Source: Rhodoferax fermentans (GTDB taxonomy: Bacteria; Pseudomonadota; Gammaproteobacteria; Burkholderiales; Burkholderiaceae_C). Taken from it: 64,000 nt of DNA. The position numbers were made by a program, and so were the translations under genes. A model generated the notes under the pieces. That model had not been told where the DNA came from and did not search any database. It saw only the letters and a program-made list of their open reading frames with translations. Every line of letters starts with the position of its first letter. The first letter of the stretch is position 1. This document shows positions 54,070 to 63,999 of this stretch, piece by piece. The stretch covers positions 2,232,001 through 2,296,000 of the forward strand of contig NZ_MTJN01000002.1 of assembly GCF_002017865.1 (NCBI RefSeq), given 5' to 3'.

Positions 54070-55041
54070 ATGTCCACCAAGTCAAAGATTGTTATCGCGC
54101 TGGTGCTGGTGGCTGCCCTGGGCGCTGCCTTTGCCATCTGGCAGATGCGTGCACCCGAGTTGCCGCAAGGGTTGGCGTTTGGCAATGGTCGGCTCGAAGC
54201 CACTGAGGTCGATGTCGCCACCAAGGTCGGTGGGCGCCTGGCCAGCCTGGTCCCGCATGAAGGTGACGAGGTAAGCCAGGGCCAGACCGTTGCCACACTC
54301 GATGCCGACGATTTGTCAGCCCAATGGCGCGCCGCCCAGGCCCAGGTGCGCCAAGCACAGCAAGCCACCCGTGCCGCGCAGGCCGGTGTGTCCAAGGCCG
54401 AGTCCGACATGGCGCTGGCACGCATCACCCTGCAACGTTCGCAAGAACTGGTGCAAAAAGGTTTTGTCAGCGGCGCCACCCTGGACCGTGATCACAACAC
54501 CCAGCAGGGGGCTATGGCCGGTCTGTCGGCGGCTCGTATGCAGGTGGCCGAGGCCGAGGCCGCCACCCAGGCCGCGATTGCCCGTGGCGAGGGCCTGAGC
54601 GCCACCCTCAACGACACGAGTATCAAAGCGCCGATCAGCGCTCGGGTGCTCTACCGCCTGGCCGAACCGGGTGAGGTGCTGGCGGCGGGTTCCAAGCTGC
54701 TGACCTTGCTGAACATGTCGGATGTGTCGATGACCATCTTTTTGCCCGCCGCCGAGGCCGGCAAGGTGGTCATTGGCAGCCCGGCGCGCATCCTGCTGGA
54801 CGCGCTGCCCGACCAGGTGTTGCCCGCGAGTGTGAGCTTTGTGGCGCCGCGTGCTCAGTTCACGCCCAAAGAGGTCGAAACCCGCAGCGAACGTGAAAAG
54901 CTGATGTTCCGTGTCAAGGTCAAGGTCGATACCACTTGGCTGGCCCAGCATGGGCAAATCACCAAAGGCGGCATGCCCGGTATGGCCTATGTCCAAACCG
55001 ACCCCCAAGCACCCTGGCCGAAGAATCTGCAACTTCGGTAG
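54070..55041 (+). CDS. yhiI: HlyD-family membrane-fusion protein, YhiI-like
   Basis: 323 residues. One N-terminal helix (IVIALVLVAALGAAFAIW), a lipoyl half (GNGRLEATEVDVATKVGGRLASLV), a long coiled-coil hairpin (80-190) and the second lipoyl/barrel portion. Gene order HlyD-type adaptor, RbbA-like ABC protein and ABC-2 permease matches the E. coli yhiI-rbbA-yhhJ cluster. It precedes rbbA by six bases. Confidence 0.85.
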   Translation: MSTKSKIVIALVLVAALGAAFAIWQMRAPELPQGLAFGNGRLEATEVDVATKVGGRLASLVPHEGDEVSQGQTVATLDADDLSAQWRAAQAQVRQAQQATRAAQAGVSKAESDMALARITLQRSQELVQKGFVSGATLDRDHNTQQGAMAGLSAARMQVAEAEAATQAAIARGEGLSATLNDTSIKAPISARVLYRLAEPGEVLAAGSKLLTLLNMSDVSMTIFLPAAEAGKVVIGSPARILLDALPDQVLPASVSFVAPRAQFTPKEVETRSEREKLMFRVKVKVDTTWLAQHGQITKGGMPGMAYVQTDPQAPWPKNLQLR

Positions 55042-55047
55042 TAGGCT

Positions 55048-57861
55048 GTGAATACCCCCGCACCCACCAGCAGCGTCGCCAGCTTGCGGGGTGTGACCCA
55101 GCGCTACGGCAAGGTGCTGGCGCTCGATCAGATCACGCTGGACTTGCCTGCAGGCTGTATGGTGGGCCTGATCGGCCCTGACGGGGTGGGCAAATCCACC
55201 CTGCTGGCGCAGCTGGCCGGTGCGCGCGAAATCCAGACCGGCCAAGTACAGGCGCTGGGTGCCGACATGGCAGACCGCACGCAGCGCAACCTGACCCAGC
55301 CGCGCATCGCCTACATGCCCCAAGGCCTGGGCAAAAACCTCTACGCCACGCTGTCGGTGTTCGAGAACGTGGATTTTTTTGGTCGCCTGTTCGGGCAAAA
55401 CGCGGCAGAGCGTGCCACACGCATCACCGAGCTGCTGGCCAGCACCGGGCTGACACCTTTTCGCGACCGGCCAGCGGCCAAACTTTCGGGCGGCATGAAA
55501 CAAAAGCTCGGCCTGTGTTGTGCATTGATCCACGACCCCGACCTGCTGATCCTGGACGAACCCACCACCGGCGTGGACCCGCTGTCGCGACGCCAGTTCT
55601 GGGAGCTGATCGACAACATTCGCGCTCGCCGCCCCGGCATGAGTGTGGTGGTGGCCACCGCCTACATGGAAGAAGCGGCGGGTTTTGACTGGCTGGTGGC
55701 GATGGACGCCGGGCGCGTGCTGGGCACCGGCACCACGGCCGAGCTGCTGGCCAAAACCGGTCAAACCACGCTGGAAGAAGCCTTCATTGCCCTGTTGCCC
55801 GCTGAGCAGCGCAAGGCCCACCACACGCTGGTGATGCCACCGCGCCAAGCCAGCAGCGGCCCACCGGCGATTGAGGCCAGCCACCTGACCCAGCGTTTTG
55901 GCGACTTCACCGCGGTGAGCGACGTGAGTTTTCGCATCGAAGCGGGCGAGATTTTTGGCTTTTTGGGCTCCAACGGCTGTGGCAAAACCACCACCATGAA
56001 GATGCTCACCGGCCTGCTGCCGCCCACCGAGGGGCAGGCCACGTTATTTGGCAAGCTGGTGGATGCGCGGGATCTGGCCACCCGCAAACAGGTCGGTTAC
56101 ATGTCGCAGGCGTTTTCGCTCTATGGCGAACTCACGGTGCGGCAAAACCTGGATTTACACGCGCACCTGTTTCACCTGCCGCCCGAGACCATCGGCCCGC
56201 GCCTGGATGCGCTGGTGAAGCGTTTTTCGCTGGAGGCTTATCTGGATGAACCCGCCGCCGGGCTGCCGCTGGGCATCCGCCAGCGCCTGTCTCTGGCGGT
56301 GGCGGTGGTGCATGCACCTAAGCTGCTGATCCTGGACGAGCCCACCTCAGGCGTAGACCCAATTGCGCGTGACCAGTTCTGGGAACTGCTGGCCGAGTTA
56401 TCGCGCGGCCAGGGTGTCACCATTTTTATCTCGACCCACTTCATGAACGAGGCCGAGCGTTGTGACCGCATCTCGCTGATGCACGCCGGGCGTGTGTTGG
56501 CCAGCGACACCCCCGAAGCCCTGCGGCAAACACGCGGCGCGGCCACGTTGGAGGACGCTTTTATCAGCTACCTCGAAGAAGCCAGCGGCATCGCGCCTGC
56601 CGCTGGGGCATCACAGCCGCCAAACCTCGAACCAACCATTGAGGCACAAAAAGCCGCGTCAGCCCTTATGAATCAAGGGGAGGGTGATACAAAAAACAGA
56701 GCGACCGTCACCCCACGTGTCAACCCACCCCACACGGCCTTCAGCCTGCGCCGCCTGTTGGCCTACGCCTACCGCGAGTTTTTGGAGTTACGCCGCGACC
56801 CGATCCGCCTGACCTTTGCCCTGCTGGGCTCGGTGTTGCTGATGTTTGTGCTGGGTTACGGCATCTCGCTGGATGTGGAGGGCCTGCGTTTTGCCGTGCT
56901 GGACCGCGACCAGTCGCCCGAGAGCCGGGCCTATGTGCAAAACATTGCCGGCTCGCGTTATTTCATCGAGCAGCCCGCCTTGACCAGCGCGGACGACATC
57001 GACCAGCGTATGCGCCGTGACGAGTTATCTTTGGCGGTGGAATTGCCAGCGGGTTTTGGGCGTGACCTGCGGCTGGGGCGCCACCCCGAGGTGGGTGTCT
57101 GGATCGACGGCGCGATGCCGTTTCGTGGTGAAACCATCCGTGGTTATGTGCAAGGCCTGCACTACCAGTATGTGAGCGAGCTGATCTCTGAGGCCACCGG
57201 CACCGTGCCGACGCAGGCCGCCGCGCTGGAGGTGCGTTACCGCTACAACCAGGACTTCAAAAGCATTTTTGCCATGGTGCCTGCGGTGATTCCGCTGCTG
57301 CTGATCTTCATCCCGGCGATCCTGATGGCGCTTGGTGTGGTGCGCGAGAAAGAGCTGGGCTCCATCACCAACCTGTATGTCACGCCGGTGACGCGGCTGG
57401 AGTTTCTGGTGGGCAAACAACTGCCTTACATCGCCATGTCGATGGTCAGTTTCTTCTTGCTGCTGTTGCAGGCGGTGGTGGTGTTTGGGGTGCCGGTCAA
57501 AGGCAGTGTGTTGGCGCTGACCCTGGGCGCGCTGCTGTATGTGACCGCCACCACCGGCATCGGGCTGCTGATCTCGACCTTCACCAAAACCCAGATTGCG
57601 GCGCTGTTTGGCACCGCCTTGCTCACCATGTTGCCCACGGTGCAGTTTGCCGGGCTGACCACCCCGGTGAGTTCGCTGGAAGGCTTGGGGTATTGGATCG
57701 GGCAGTTCTTCCCGGCCACCTACTTTTTGGTCATTTGCCGGGGTGTGTTCACCAAGGCGCTGGCCTTTGGTGATTTGATGGGTCAGTTTGCGGCGTTGGC
57801 GGCGTTCATCCCGGTGCTCACTTTGCTGAGCCTGGTGCTGCTGCGCAAGCAGGAGAAATGA
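55048..57861 (+). CDS. rbbA: RbbA-like ABC transporter with two ATPases and a permease
   Basis: 937 residues from a GTG start. NBD1 (to about 235): Walker [10 protein letters not shown] at 43, signature [11 protein letters not shown], Walker [17 protein letters not shown]2 (275-500): Walker [10 protein letters not shown] at 307, a worn signature [11 protein letters not shown], Walker [17 protein letters not shown]-2 permease with six helices follows (570-937). The layout is the RbbA/YhiH type, described as a ribosome-associated ATPase. Codons 534-549, in the linker before the permease, carry a copy of the palindromic repeat (R9). Overlaps yhhJ by four bases. Confidence 0.88.
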   Translation: MNTPAPTSSVASLRGVTQRYGKVLALDQITLDLPAGCMVGLIGPDGVGKSTLLAQLAGAREIQTGQVQALGADMADRTQRNLTQPRIAYMPQGLGKNLYATLSVFENVDFFGRLFGQNAAERATRITELLASTGLTPFRDRPAAKLSGGMKQKLGLCCALIHDPDLLILDEPTTGVDPLSRRQFWELIDNIRARRPGMSVVVATAYMEEAAGFDWLVAMDAGRVLGTGTTAELLAKTGQTTLEEAFIALLPAEQRKAHHTLVMPPRQASSGPPAIEASHLTQRFGDFTAVSDVSFRIEAGEIFGFLGSNGCGKTTTMKMLTGLLPPTEGQATLFGKLVDARDLATRKQVGYMSQAFSLYGELTVRQNLDLHAHLFHLPPETIGPRLDALVKRFSLEAYLDEPAAGLPLGIRQRLSLAVAVVHAPKLLILDEPTSGVDPIARDQFWELLAELSRGQGVTIFISTHFMNEAERCDRISLMHAGRVLASDTPEALRQTRGAATLEDAFISYLEEASGIAPAAGASQPPNLEPTIEAQKAASALMNQGEGDTKNRATVTPRVNPPHTAFSLRRLLAYAYREFLELRRDPIRLTFALLGSVLLMFVLGYGISLDVEGLRFAVLDRDQSPESRAYVQNIAGSRYFIEQPALTSADDIDQRMRRDELSLAVELPAGFGRDLRLGRHPEVGVWIDGAMPFRGETIRGYVQGLHYQYVSELISEATGTVPTQAAALEVRYRYNQDFKSIFAMVPAVIPLLLIFIPAILMALGVVREKELGSITNLYVTPVTRLEFLVGKQLPYIAMSMVSFFLLLLQAVVVFGVPVKGSVLALTLGALLYVTATTGIGLLISTFTKTQIAALFGTALLTMLPTVQFAGLTTPVSSLEGLGYWIGQFFPATYFLVICRGVFTKALAFGDLMGQFAALAAFIPVLTLLSLVLLRKQEK
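56650..56695 (+). repeat. Palindromic repeat copy R9 inside the rbbA coding region
   Basis: AGCCCTT (56661-56667) with a diverged right arm (AAGGGGA, 56675-56681), flanked by AAAAAGCC and GATACAAAA as in other copies. Translated as [12 protein letters not shown] and surrounding linker residues. Confidence 0.62.
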
Positions 57862-59009
57862 GCATGGCTGCCAATCGCTTTGTCGCCAGCCTGTCCAACA
57901 TCTACCGTCTGGGCATCAAGGAGTTACGCAGCCTGGTGGCTGACAAGGTATTGCTGGTGCTGATCATCTGGGCGTTTTCAGGCGGCATTTATGTGGCCTC
58001 CACCGCCACCTCCACCGAGTTGCACAACGCACCGGTGGCCGTGGTGGACGAGGACCAGTCACCGCTGTCGCGCCGCCTGGTCGACGCGCTTTACCCGCCC
58101 TACTTCAAGCTGCCGCAGCAGATGGCGCTCAACCAGATGGATGCGGTGATGGACAAGGGGCTGTATTCCTTCACCCTGATCATCCCGGCCCACTTCCAGA
58201 GTGATCTGGTGGCTGGGCGCCAGCCCGAGGTGCAGCTCAACATCGACGCCACCAACATGAGCCAGTCCTTCATCGGGGCCAGTTACATCCAGTCGATAGC
58301 CAGCGCCGAGATCACCGAGTTTTTGACCGGCAAACGCGACAGCACGGCGCTGCCGATCCAGCTGGTGACCCGCGTGCGCTTCAACCCGAATCTGAACGGC
58401 AAGTGGTTTGGCGGCGTGATGGAGGTGATCAGCAACGTCACCATGCTGACCATCATCCTGGTCGGTGCCGCGCTGATCCGGGAGCGTGAACACGGCACCA
58501 TCGAACACTTGCTGGTGATGCCGCTGGCCCCTGTTGAAATCATGCTGGCCAAAATCTGGGCCAATGGGCTGGCGGTGTTGCTGGGGGTGATTTTTGCCAT
58601 GACGGTGGTGCTGCAGCTGGTGCTCAAGATCCCGATTGCCGGGTCGGTGACGCTGTTTGTGGGCGCCGCTGCGTTGTACCTGTTTGCGGCGGCGTCCATC
58701 GGCATTTATCTCGGCACGCTGGCGCGTTCGATGCCGCAGCTGGGCTTGTTGATCATCCTGACCATCATCCCGCTACAACTCCTCTCAGGCGGCGTCACCC
58801 CGCGTGAAAGCATGCCCGAGCTGGTGCAACACCTGATGCTGGCCGCACCCACCACCTACTTTGTGCGCCTGGCGCAGGCCATTCTGTACCGGGGTGCCGG
58901 GCTCGGCGAGGTCTGGTTCGACATGCTCTGTATGCTGGGTGTCGGCAGCGTGTTTTTTGTCGCAGCGCTGCGGCGTTTTCGCAGCTCGGTGACGCAGACA
59001 CAGGTCTGA
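57858..59009 (+). CDS. yhhJ: ABC-2 type permease, YhhJ-like
   Basis: 383 residues. Six helices in the ABC-2 arrangement: one at 25-45, a long periplasmic loop (50-170), and five at 180-370, including the conserved [19 protein letters not shown] cytoplasmic coupling motif. Pairs with the RbbA-like ATPases and the YhiI adaptor as an exporter. Substrate unknown. Confidence 0.88.
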   Translation: MSMAANRFVASLSNIYRLGIKELRSLVADKVLLVLIIWAFSGGIYVASTATSTELHNAPVAVVDEDQSPLSRRLVDALYPPYFKLPQQMALNQMDAVMDKGLYSFTLIIPAHFQSDLVAGRQPEVQLNIDATNMSQSFIGASYIQSIASAEITEFLTGKRDSTALPIQLVTRVRFNPNLNGKWFGGVMEVISNVTMLTIILVGAALIREREHGTIEHLLVMPLAPVEIMLAKIWANGLAVLLGVIFAMTVVLQLVLKIPIAGSVTLFVGAAALYLFAAASIGIYLGTLARSMPQLGLLIILTIIPLQLLSGGVTPRESMPELVQHLMLAAPTTYFVRLAQAILYRGAGLGEVWFDMLCMLGVGSVFFVAALRRFRSSVTQTQV

Positions 59010-59014
59010 AGTTC

Positions 59015-59060
59015 TCAAAATAGATAGCTGCCCACCCTTGACAGATAAGGGCTGATCAGG
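59015..59060. repeat. Palindromic repeat copy R10
   Basis: ACCCTT and AAGGGCT around GACAGAT, flanked on the left by AAAATAGATAGCTGCC. In the 208-base gap after yhhJ; the rest of the gap shows no gene. Confidence 0.6.
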
Positions 59061-59217
59061 TGTTAACGCCATGACCACGAAGGCTGTCCGTCAGGTAGCA
59101 AAGGGTCTGCCCCCCATTGCCGTGACGCGTCTGGCTGTTACAGTTTGAGATCCATCTCCGATCACGTGATCTGTTTGCAAACATGAGGCTCAGGGGCATC
59201 AATGCACAAGTTGAACC

Positions 59218-60204
59218 ATGGACGACGTTGATCTCAACCGGGACCGGCTGGCCTTGGCGCTGGAAGCCGCCGGACTGGATCTCTGGGAAAACAATTTGCT
59301 CACCGGGGAAGTCAGCCGCCGGGCCATGAAAACCATCGCGACCCTCGGTTACCCAGAGGAAGAGCAATGGACCTGTGTCGAGCAGATTTTCCAGCTGATC
59401 CACCCGGACGACCGACCTCGCGTGCAGCAGGCGCTGGATGAGCACCTGAGTGGTCGCACGCCCCAGTACCGTGCTGAATTCCGCTTGCGTGCCCAAGACG
59501 GCAGCTGGCTCTGGTTTGCCAATTACGGCAAGATCATGAACCGAGACAACCCCAGCCTGGCGCAGCGTTTTGTGGGGGTGACCTTCAACATCGACGACCG
59601 CAAGCGCAAGGAAGACGAGCTGGCACAGATCAACCAGCAACTGGCCGAGAAAAATGCCTTGCTGGAGCGGTACAACACCGCGCTGGAACGGCTGGCTGCC
59701 ACCGACTCCCTGACCGGGCTGGCCAACCGGCGTCGGCTGATGGAGCTGGGGGCCAACGAGTGCAAACGCACGGCGCGGTTTTCACACGACCTGTCGCTGC
59801 TGGTGGTGGACATCGATTGTTTCAAGAACATCAACGATGCCTGGGGGCATCAGGTGGGTGACCGGGTGATCTGCGCTGTGGCCGACGCCTGCACCGGCCG
59901 CATCCGCACCGGCCTGGACACCGCCGCCCGCGTGGGGGGTGAGGAGTTTGTGGTGTTGCTGCCGCAGACCAAGCTCACCAGTGCCTGCGCGGTGGCCGAA
60001 TCCCTGCGCCAGACGGTGGCCAACAAACAGGTGCCAACCAACACCGCCGGCACCAGCATCAGCTTCACCGTCAGTGTGGGTGTGGCCACATGGCAGGGCC
60101 ATGCCATGTCCTTCGACCAGTTGTTCAACAACGCCGACAAAGCACTGTACCGGGCCAAACAGGCGGGCCGCAACAACGTCCAGGTCTGGGACGAAGCTGC
60201 CTGA
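59218..60204 (+). CDS. PAS-GGDEF diguanylate cyclase
   Basis: 328 residues. One PAS domain with a PAC end (about 10-125), a coiled linker (DELAQINQQLAEKNALLERY), then GGDEF domain with active motif GGEEF (RVGGEEFVVLLP, near 240). The upstream position of the inhibitory site reads TGLD and not RxxD, so product inhibition is probably absent. No membrane helix. Next gene 55 bases on. Confidence 0.9.
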   Translation: MDDVDLNRDRLALALEAAGLDLWENNLLTGEVSRRAMKTIATLGYPEEEQWTCVEQIFQLIHPDDRPRVQQALDEHLSGRTPQYRAEFRLRAQDGSWLWFANYGKIMNRDNPSLAQRFVGVTFNIDDRKRKEDELAQINQQLAEKNALLERYNTALERLAATDSLTGLANRRRLMELGANECKRTARFSHDLSLLVVDIDCFKNINDAWGHQVGDRVICAVADACTGRIRTGLDTAARVGGEEFVVLLPQTKLTSACAVAESLRQTVANKQVPTNTAGTSISFTVSVGVATWQGHAMSFDQLFNNADKALYRAKQAGRNNVQVWDEAA

Positions 60205-60259
60205 GCCGCCCGCATTTGAGGTGTAATGCTTTACCCAAAACCCATGGAGAGCCTGAACC

Positions 60260-61573
60260 ATGTCTTTGCCTGGACTGATGTGTGCAACGCTGTTCAAACA
60301 CCTGCCGGACGGCGTTTTTTTGATCGACCCCGAAACCTCCTGTGTTCTGGACTGCAATGAAGTGGCGTTGAAACACGTCGGCATGGAGCGCAGCGAGATC
60401 CTCAACCAGTCGGTGCTGAAGTTGCATGTCGAGGTGATGGGCCTGGACCAGTGGGCCAGTCTGGCGCAGGCGGTGCGTGCTGTCGAGCACCTGGTGTTTG
60501 TGGTGCATCACCGCCACAAGTCCGGCGCGGAAGTCCCGGTGGAGATCAAGACCAGCCACTTCTGGCAGGACGGGCGCGAGTATTTTTTGTCGATTGCCCG
60601 CAACATCAGTACACGCCAGGCCCAGGAGCGCGCCGGGCACCGTGATGAGGCCCAGCTGCGTTATGCGCTCAACGAGGCCCTGGACGGCCTGTGGGACTGG
60701 AACCTGCAGACCGATGAGGTGTTTTTCAGCCCGCAGCTGGCGCGTATGCTGGGCTACGGCCCCAGCGAGATGACCCCCCACCGCGACACCTGGAGCGCCA
60801 ATCTGCACCCCGAGGACGCCTTGTGGGTGCGCAAGGTGTTGCAGGAACACATTGATGGCCAGCGCAGCCGCTACAACGCCGAATACCGGCTGCGCAACCG
60901 CAACGGCCACTACATCTGGGTGCATGACCGCGGCCGCGTCTGTGAGCACAACGACGACGGCCAACCGATTCGCATGCTGGGCATGATGCGCAACGTCACC
61001 GACCAGAAAACCATGGAGCTCACGCTGCAGGCCATGGCCTCACACGACCCGCTGACCGGGCTGCTCAACCGCCGCGAAGGTGAACAGGTGCTGGACCGGC
61101 AGCTGGAGTTATGCCGTCGGCTGGCGGTGCCCATGGGCATGTGTTTTTTCGACCTGGACCACTTCAAACGCATCAACGACGAACACGGCCACGCCCTGGG
61201 TGACAAGGTGCTGCAGCGTGTGGCCCAGACCATCAGCCACGAGGTGCGCAGCACCGATGCCCTGTTTCGCTGGGACAGTGACGAGTTTTTGCTGCTGTGT
61301 GTCGACACCGCCGAGTCTGATCTGCTGGTGCTGGTTGAAAAGCTGCGCGCCAAAATTGCCGCCACCCATTGGCAGGACCTGGGGCAGCTGCCCGGCATCA
61401 CCTGCAGCTTTGGTGTGGCGGTGTTTCCCGACCATGCGGACAACGCCGACAACCTGTTTGTGGCCGCCGACTCGGCGCTGTACCGGGCCAAGGCCCAGGG
61501 CCGCAACCGGGTGGAGGTGGCGCCCAAAAACACGCCAGCGGCAGCGGCTGCCCAAACATCAGACAACAAATAG
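60260..61573 (+). CDS. PAS-PAS-GGDEF protein with degenerate active site
   Basis: 437 residues. Two PAS domains (about 8-125 and 130-260) and a GGDEF-fold domain whose signature is DSDEF (RWDSDEFLLLC, near 337) in place of GGDEF, while the inhibitory site RSTD remains at the right distance. Such proteins usually bind c-di-GMP and do not make it. GGAG precedes the ATG. It directly follows an active-looking cyclase gene, suggesting a pair of writer and reader. A short alanine-rich tail follows. Confidence 0.85.
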   Translation: MSLPGLMCATLFKHLPDGVFLIDPETSCVLDCNEVALKHVGMERSEILNQSVLKLHVEVMGLDQWASLAQAVRAVEHLVFVVHHRHKSGAEVPVEIKTSHFWQDGREYFLSIARNISTRQAQERAGHRDEAQLRYALNEALDGLWDWNLQTDEVFFSPQLARMLGYGPSEMTPHRDTWSANLHPEDALWVRKVLQEHIDGQRSRYNAEYRLRNRNGHYIWVHDRGRVCEHNDDGQPIRMLGMMRNVTDQKTMELTLQAMASHDPLTGLLNRREGEQVLDRQLELCRRLAVPMGMCFFDLDHFKRINDEHGHALGDKVLQRVAQTISHEVRSTDALFRWDSDEFLLLCVDTAESDLLVLVEKLRAKIAATHWQDLGQLPGITCSFGVAVFPDHADNADNLFVAADSALYRAKAQGRNRVEVAPKNTPAAAAAQTSDNK

Positions 61574-61620
61574 GCTACCAGCCCTTTTGATATAAGGGCT
61601 GGTAGCTACTTTACTTATAG
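61567..61620. repeat. Palindromic repeat copy R11, best conserved
   Basis: GCTACCAGCCCTT (61574-61586) and AAGGGCTGGTAGC (61594-61606) form a perfect 13-bp stem with a 7-nt loop. It follows directly the stop of the degenerate GGDEF gene and precedes codA, so it is a natural terminator. Confidence 0.8.
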
Positions 61621-61626
61621 TGAACC

Positions 61627-62922
61627 ATGCCCATGCTTGACCTGTTGATCCACAACGCCAGCTTGCCCGATGGGCGCCAGCACATGTCGGTGGCTGTGCA
61701 AGATGGTCACATTGTCGAGGTGGCCGCTGGCCTGTTGGCCCCGGCGCACCACAGCGTGGACGCCCAGGGCCAGCTGCTGAGCCCACCGTTTGTCGATGCC
61801 CACTTCCACATGGACGCCACCCTGAGCTACGGTCTGCCACGGGTCAACCAGAGTGGCACGCTGTTGGAGGGCATCGCGTTATGGGGTGAACTCAAACCGC
61901 TGCTCACGCAAGAGGCCCTGATCGAGCGCGCCCTGGCCTACTGCGATTGGGCGGTGGCCAAGGGCTTGCTGGCGATCCGCACCCACGTCGACGTGTGTGA
62001 CGACCGCCTGCTGGCGGTGGACGCGTTGCTGGCGGTCAAAAAACAGGTTGCTCCGTACATCGACCTGCAGTTGGTGGCCTTCCCGCAAGACGGTGCGCTG
62101 CGTGCGCCCGGTGCCCTGGCCAACCTCCAGCGTGCGCTGGACAAAGGTGTGGATGTGGTGGGTGGCATTCCCCACTTTGAGCGCACATATGAGCAGGGCA
62201 CCCAGAGCGTCAAACTGCTGTGTGAACTGGCTGCCGAGCGTGGCCTGCGGGTCGACATGCACTGCGACGAGTCGGACGACCCGCTCTCGCGCCATGTCGA
62301 AACCCTGGCCTTCGAGACCCAGCGCCTGGGCCTGCACGGCCGGGTCACCGGCTCGCACCTGACCTCGATGCACAGCATGGACAACTACTACGTGTCCAAA
62401 CTGATGGCTTTGATGGCCGAGGCGCAGCTGCACGCGGTGGCCAACCCGCTGATCAACATCACTCTGCAGGGTCGCCACGACAGCTACCCCAAACGCCGAG
62501 GGATGACCCGTGTGCCCGAGTTATTGGACGCAGGCATCAACGTCGCGTTTGGCCACGACTGTGTGATGGACCCCTGGTACAGCTTGGGTAGTGGCGACAT
62601 GCTCGAAGTCGCCCACATGGGCTTGCATGTGGCGCAAATGACCAGCCAGGCCGCGATGCGCCAGTGTTTTGAAGCGGTCACGGTGAATGCGGCACGGGTT
62701 CTGGGCCTGGAACACTATGGGCTGGAGGTCGGCTGCCACGCCGATTTTGTGCTGTTACAAGCGCGTGACCCGGTCGAGGCGCTGCGCCTGCGCGCCACGC
62801 GGCTGCAGGTGTTCAAACGCGGCAAACTGCTGGCTCAGACGCCGGCCACGGTCGCCCAGCTGCATCTGCCCGGTCGGCCTGGGCAAACCCGCTGGATGCC
62901 TGACACCCCCGGTTTCGACTGA
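61627..62922 (+). CDS. codA: Cytosine deaminase-type amidohydrolase CodA
   Basis: 431 residues, amidohydrolase superfamily. Metal ligands: HFH at 59-61 (in FVDAHFHMDATL), His in MHCDESDDP near 211, SHLTSMH, and Asp in FGHDCVMDPW near 306. The stretch DPWYSLGSGDMLEVAHMGLH is characteristic of CodA. Converts cytosine to uracil and ammonia; relatives act on isoguanine and other pyrimidines or pterins. No codB permease next to it. An alternative ATG lies two codons downstream. Confidence 0.86.
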   Translation: MPMLDLLIHNASLPDGRQHMSVAVQDGHIVEVAAGLLAPAHHSVDAQGQLLSPPFVDAHFHMDATLSYGLPRVNQSGTLLEGIALWGELKPLLTQEALIERALAYCDWAVAKGLLAIRTHVDVCDDRLLAVDALLAVKKQVAPYIDLQLVAFPQDGALRAPGALANLQRALDKGVDVVGGIPHFERTYEQGTQSVKLLCELAAERGLRVDMHCDESDDPLSRHVETLAFETQRLGLHGRVTGSHLTSMHSMDNYYVSKLMALMAEAQLHAVANPLINITLQGRHDSYPKRRGMTRVPELLDAGINVAFGHDCVMDPWYSLGSGDMLEVAHMGLHVAQMTSQAAMRQCFEAVTVNAARVLGLEHYGLEVGCHADFVLLQARDPVEALRLRATRLQVFKRGKLLAQTPATVAQLHLPGRPGQTRWMPDTPGFD

Positions 62923-62940
62923 CACCGGGTCTTGGCTCAC

Positions 62941-62961
62941 CACCCCGGCACTGCCGGGGTG
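62941..62961. terminator. Two-way terminator hairpin between codA and maeA
   Basis: CACCCCGGCA (62941-62950) and TGCCGGGGTG (62952-62961) are exact reverse complements. GGTTTCTC follows on the plus strand. It lies between convergent genes. Confidence 0.65.
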
Positions 62962-62967
62962 GGTTTC

Positions 62968-63999
62968 TCAAACGTAAGAGACGTAGCGCGGGTCGTACAC
63001 GTGGGCTCGCACCAACGCTGGCAGGTCTTCCGGCCGCGACTTGGACGCCAGGCCCTGCTCGAAAATCACCTCGGCCACCGCTACCGCAATCTGCACCGAG
63101 ACCTCCCGCACACGGGTCAGCGGTGGCAACAGGCTGCCTTGCGCCAGATCCTCTGGCGTGACCGATGCCGCCAGGGTGTGGGCCGCTGCCAGGAACATCT
63201 CGTCGGTGATGTGTTTGGCCCCGCAGCTGATGGCGCCCAGGCCCAGGCCCGGAAAGATGTAGGCGTTGTTGCCCTGGCGCGGCACCAGGGTGTTGCCCTG
63301 GTAGACCACCGGGTCAAACGGGCTGCCGCAGGCGAACAGGGCGCGCCCCTGGGTGGCGGTGTAGGCCTCCTCGGCGGTGCATTCGGCTTTGGAGGTGGGG
63401 TTGGACAGGGCAAACACAATCGGCTGCGGGTTGATCTCGGCCATGGTCTGCAACACCTCGGTGTTGAAGGCGCCACCGACGGCCGCCACCCCAATGATGG
63501 CGGTAGGCCGCAGCGCCTGCACCGCCGCCAGGAAACTGTCGACCTCGGCATGCGCGTGGGCATAGGGCTGCTTTTGCGCGGCCAGGCCACTGCGTGACTG
63601 CACCACCAGGCCTTTGGAGTCCACCAGCCAGCAGCGCTGGCGTGCCAGCTCGGGCGTCAGGCCTTGCGCCACCATGGCCGCGACCAGCAGGTCCGCAATA
63701 CCAGTAGCGGCTTCACCGGCACCGAGGAACAGGAAAGTCTCGTCAGCCAGCTGGGTGCCCTTGACCTGCAGCGCCGACAACATGGCCGCCAGCGCCACGG
63801 CGGCCGTGCCCTGGATGTCGTCGTTGAAGGTGCAGATCTGGTTGCGGTACTGCTCCAGCAGGCGAAAGGCGTTGTGGTTGGCAAAGTCCTCAAACTGGAT
63901 GATCACGTTCGGGAAGACCTGGCGCGCGGCATTGATGAACTCGTCGACAAAGTCGTCGTAGATCTCACCGGTCACCCGGTGGCGGCGCAGGCCCACGTA
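62968..63999 (-). CDS. maeA: NAD-dependent malic enzyme, C-terminal part (5' end outside window)
   Basis: The last 344 residues of a malic enzyme that decarboxylates malate to pyruvate with NAD reduction. FEDFANHNAFRLLEQYRNQI, FNDDIQGTAAVALAAM, LFLGAGEAATGIADLL (nucleotide loop), GVAAVGGAFN and LSNPTSKAECTAEEAY are all typical. The frame is open past the right end of the window, so the N-terminal catalytic half is missing. The start of the visible part (YVGLRRHR) corresponds to the middle of E. coli MaeA. NAD specificity is inferred from similarity to the SfcA type. Confidence 0.92.
   Translation of the reverse strand, partial: YVGLRRHRVTGEIYDDFVDEFINAARQVFPNVIIQFEDFANHNAFRLLEQYRNQICTFNDDIQGTAAVALAAMLSALQVKGTQLADETFLFLGAGEAATGIADLLVAAMVAQGLTPELARQRCWLVDSKGLVVQSRSGLAAQKQPYAHAHAEVDSFLAAVQALRPTAIIGVAAVGGAFNTEVLQTMAEINPQPIVFALSNPTSKAECTAEEAYTATQGRALFACGSPFDPVVYQGNTLVPRQGNNAYIFPGLGLGAISCGAKHITDEMFLAAAHTLAASVTPEDLAQGSLLPPLTRVREVSVQIAVAVAEVIFEQGLASKSRPEDLPALVRAHVYDPRYVSYV

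Noticed and set aside
4223..61620. CRISPR array
   Set aside because: The palindromic repeats are far apart and lie after different genes, with no regular spacers and no cas genes.
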